Below are positions 6,380 through 6,791 of a DNA stretch of 6,791 nt, piece by piece. The position numbers and the translations under genes were made by a program. The DNA lies in NCBI GenBank assembly GCA_022615805.1, contig JAKEGO010000176.1, positions 1-6,791 on the forward strand, given 5' to 3'. Under the pieces are notes generated by a model that saw only the letters and a list, made by a program, of their open reading frames with translations, ran no database searches and had not been told where the DNA came from. Each line of letters opens with the position of its first letter. Position 1 is the stretch's first letter. The stretch is from Thermoplasmata archaeon. GTDB taxonomy: Archaea; Thermoplasmatota; JAKEGO01.

Positions 6380-6791
6380 ATGCGCTCGCTCTGGGTGTTA
6401 CCGATTGTGCTGCTTTTCGTCCTGCTCGCATCCGGACGAGTGGACGGACAGTACGACGTCCTCGTGGAGGGGCCGGGCACAGGGGGCGCATGGGGGTTCC
6501 CGGGCGGCAACACGACGCATTCCTATCGCATATGGAACACCGGCACCGTCTCGGACACTTACGACCTCACGGCCACGTCGACCGCGGGATGGGCGACGAC
6601 CATCGAACCGCAGATATCGCTCTCTCCTGGAGGATACCAGTGGGTCGACGTCGGCGTATCGGTCCCAGGCGGGTCGTTGGCGTACACCTCCGATGACCTC
6701 ACCGTCAGGGCCGACTCGACCGGTTCGGCCATGTGGGACAGGAACTTCTCGGTGACGAGGGTCTACCGGACCGCCTCCGTGGATGTTCGCG
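6380..6791 (+). CDS. secreted surface protein with NEW3-like beta-sandwich domain (N-terminal part)
   Basis: The frame from ATG 6380 stays open to the right edge, giving 137 residues of a longer protein. Residues 1 to about 23 form a signal peptide: MRSLWVLPIVLLFVLLASG, then VDGQ where cleavage is likely; no lipobox cysteine is present, so it is secreted or anchored further on. Residues about 25-128 look like an immunoglobulin-like domain of the NEW3 / COG1470 type: a first strand (YDVLVEGPG), the pattern IWNTGTVSDTYDLTATSTAGW (about 51-71), then ISLSPGGYQWVDVGVSVPGG (79-98) and DDLTVRADSTGS (105-116). Such domains recur in tandem in archaeal surface proteins. Sequons are at Asn44 and Asn122. 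The start is supported by GGTGA 4 bases upstream and a strong TATA box. Overlapping open frames on this strand are shadows. The domain name is from pattern memory and could equally be another CARDB-like fold. Confidence 0.78.
   Translation, partial: MRSLWVLPIVLLFVLLASGRVDGQYDVLVEGPGTGGAWGFPGGNTTHSYRIWNTGTVSDTYDLTATSTAGWATTIEPQISLSPGGYQWVDVGVSVPGGSLAYTSDDLTVRADSTGSAMWDRNFSVTRVYRTASVDVR

Noticed and set aside
6372..6755. A 127-codon open frame overlapping the right-edge gene
   Set aside because: It is in a different frame from the signal-peptide and NEW3-like protein at 6380 and has serine/arginine/proline-rich shadow composition.

Overview
The window looks like chromosomal DNA from a GC-rich archaeon, most plausibly a mesophilic or uncultured member of Thermoplasmatota; the phylum is an inference from overall flavour, not proven. 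Archaeal signs are the C-terminus of an archaeal-type DnaG primase, an AAA+ ATPase whose closest motif match is archaeal LonB, A/T-rich TATA-like boxes before genes that follow an intergenic gap, Shine-Dalgarno sites of the GGAGG and GGTGA kind, and surface proteins with a lipobox, PKD domains and many N-glycosylation sequons.

Layout, left to right. (1) Positions 3-146 are the last 47 codons of dnaG. They overlap by one base (TAATG) with a 497-residue AAA+ ATPase that resembles the ATPase half of LonB, lacks the protease domain, and carries a four-cysteine zinc ribbon between Walker A and Walker B. (2) After a short promoter gap, a 373-residue PKD-domain lipoprotein (1772-2893). (3) A 360-base non-coding stretch (2894-3256) containing a compact non-autonomous mobile element: 124 bp, terminal inverted repeats (11 bp perfect, 16 of 18 overall), bounded by an exact 9-bp direct repeat. 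It sits just upstream of the likely promoter of the next gene. (4) A 12-TM major facilitator transporter (3257-4426). (5) Converging on it with a 9-base gap, urocanate hydratase hutU on the minus strand (4436-6079). (6) A 300-base divergent promoter region with one TATA-like box per direction. (7) The start of a secreted surface protein with a NEW3-like beta-sandwich domain (6380 to the right edge), open to the window end.

How the genes relate. DnaG and the ATPase are almost certainly one transcript, which suggests a link between the ATPase and replication or RNA processing, but no function can be read directly. The lipoprotein and the right-edge protein are separate cell-surface genes. HutU appears to be a single-gene unit; no other histidine-degradation gene is in the window, and the convergent transporter cannot be assigned to that pathway from sequence alone. 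I do not see an anti-phage system, CRISPR array, rRNA or tRNA. The most interesting signals are the small mobile element and the zinc-ribbon, protease-less Lon-like ATPase.
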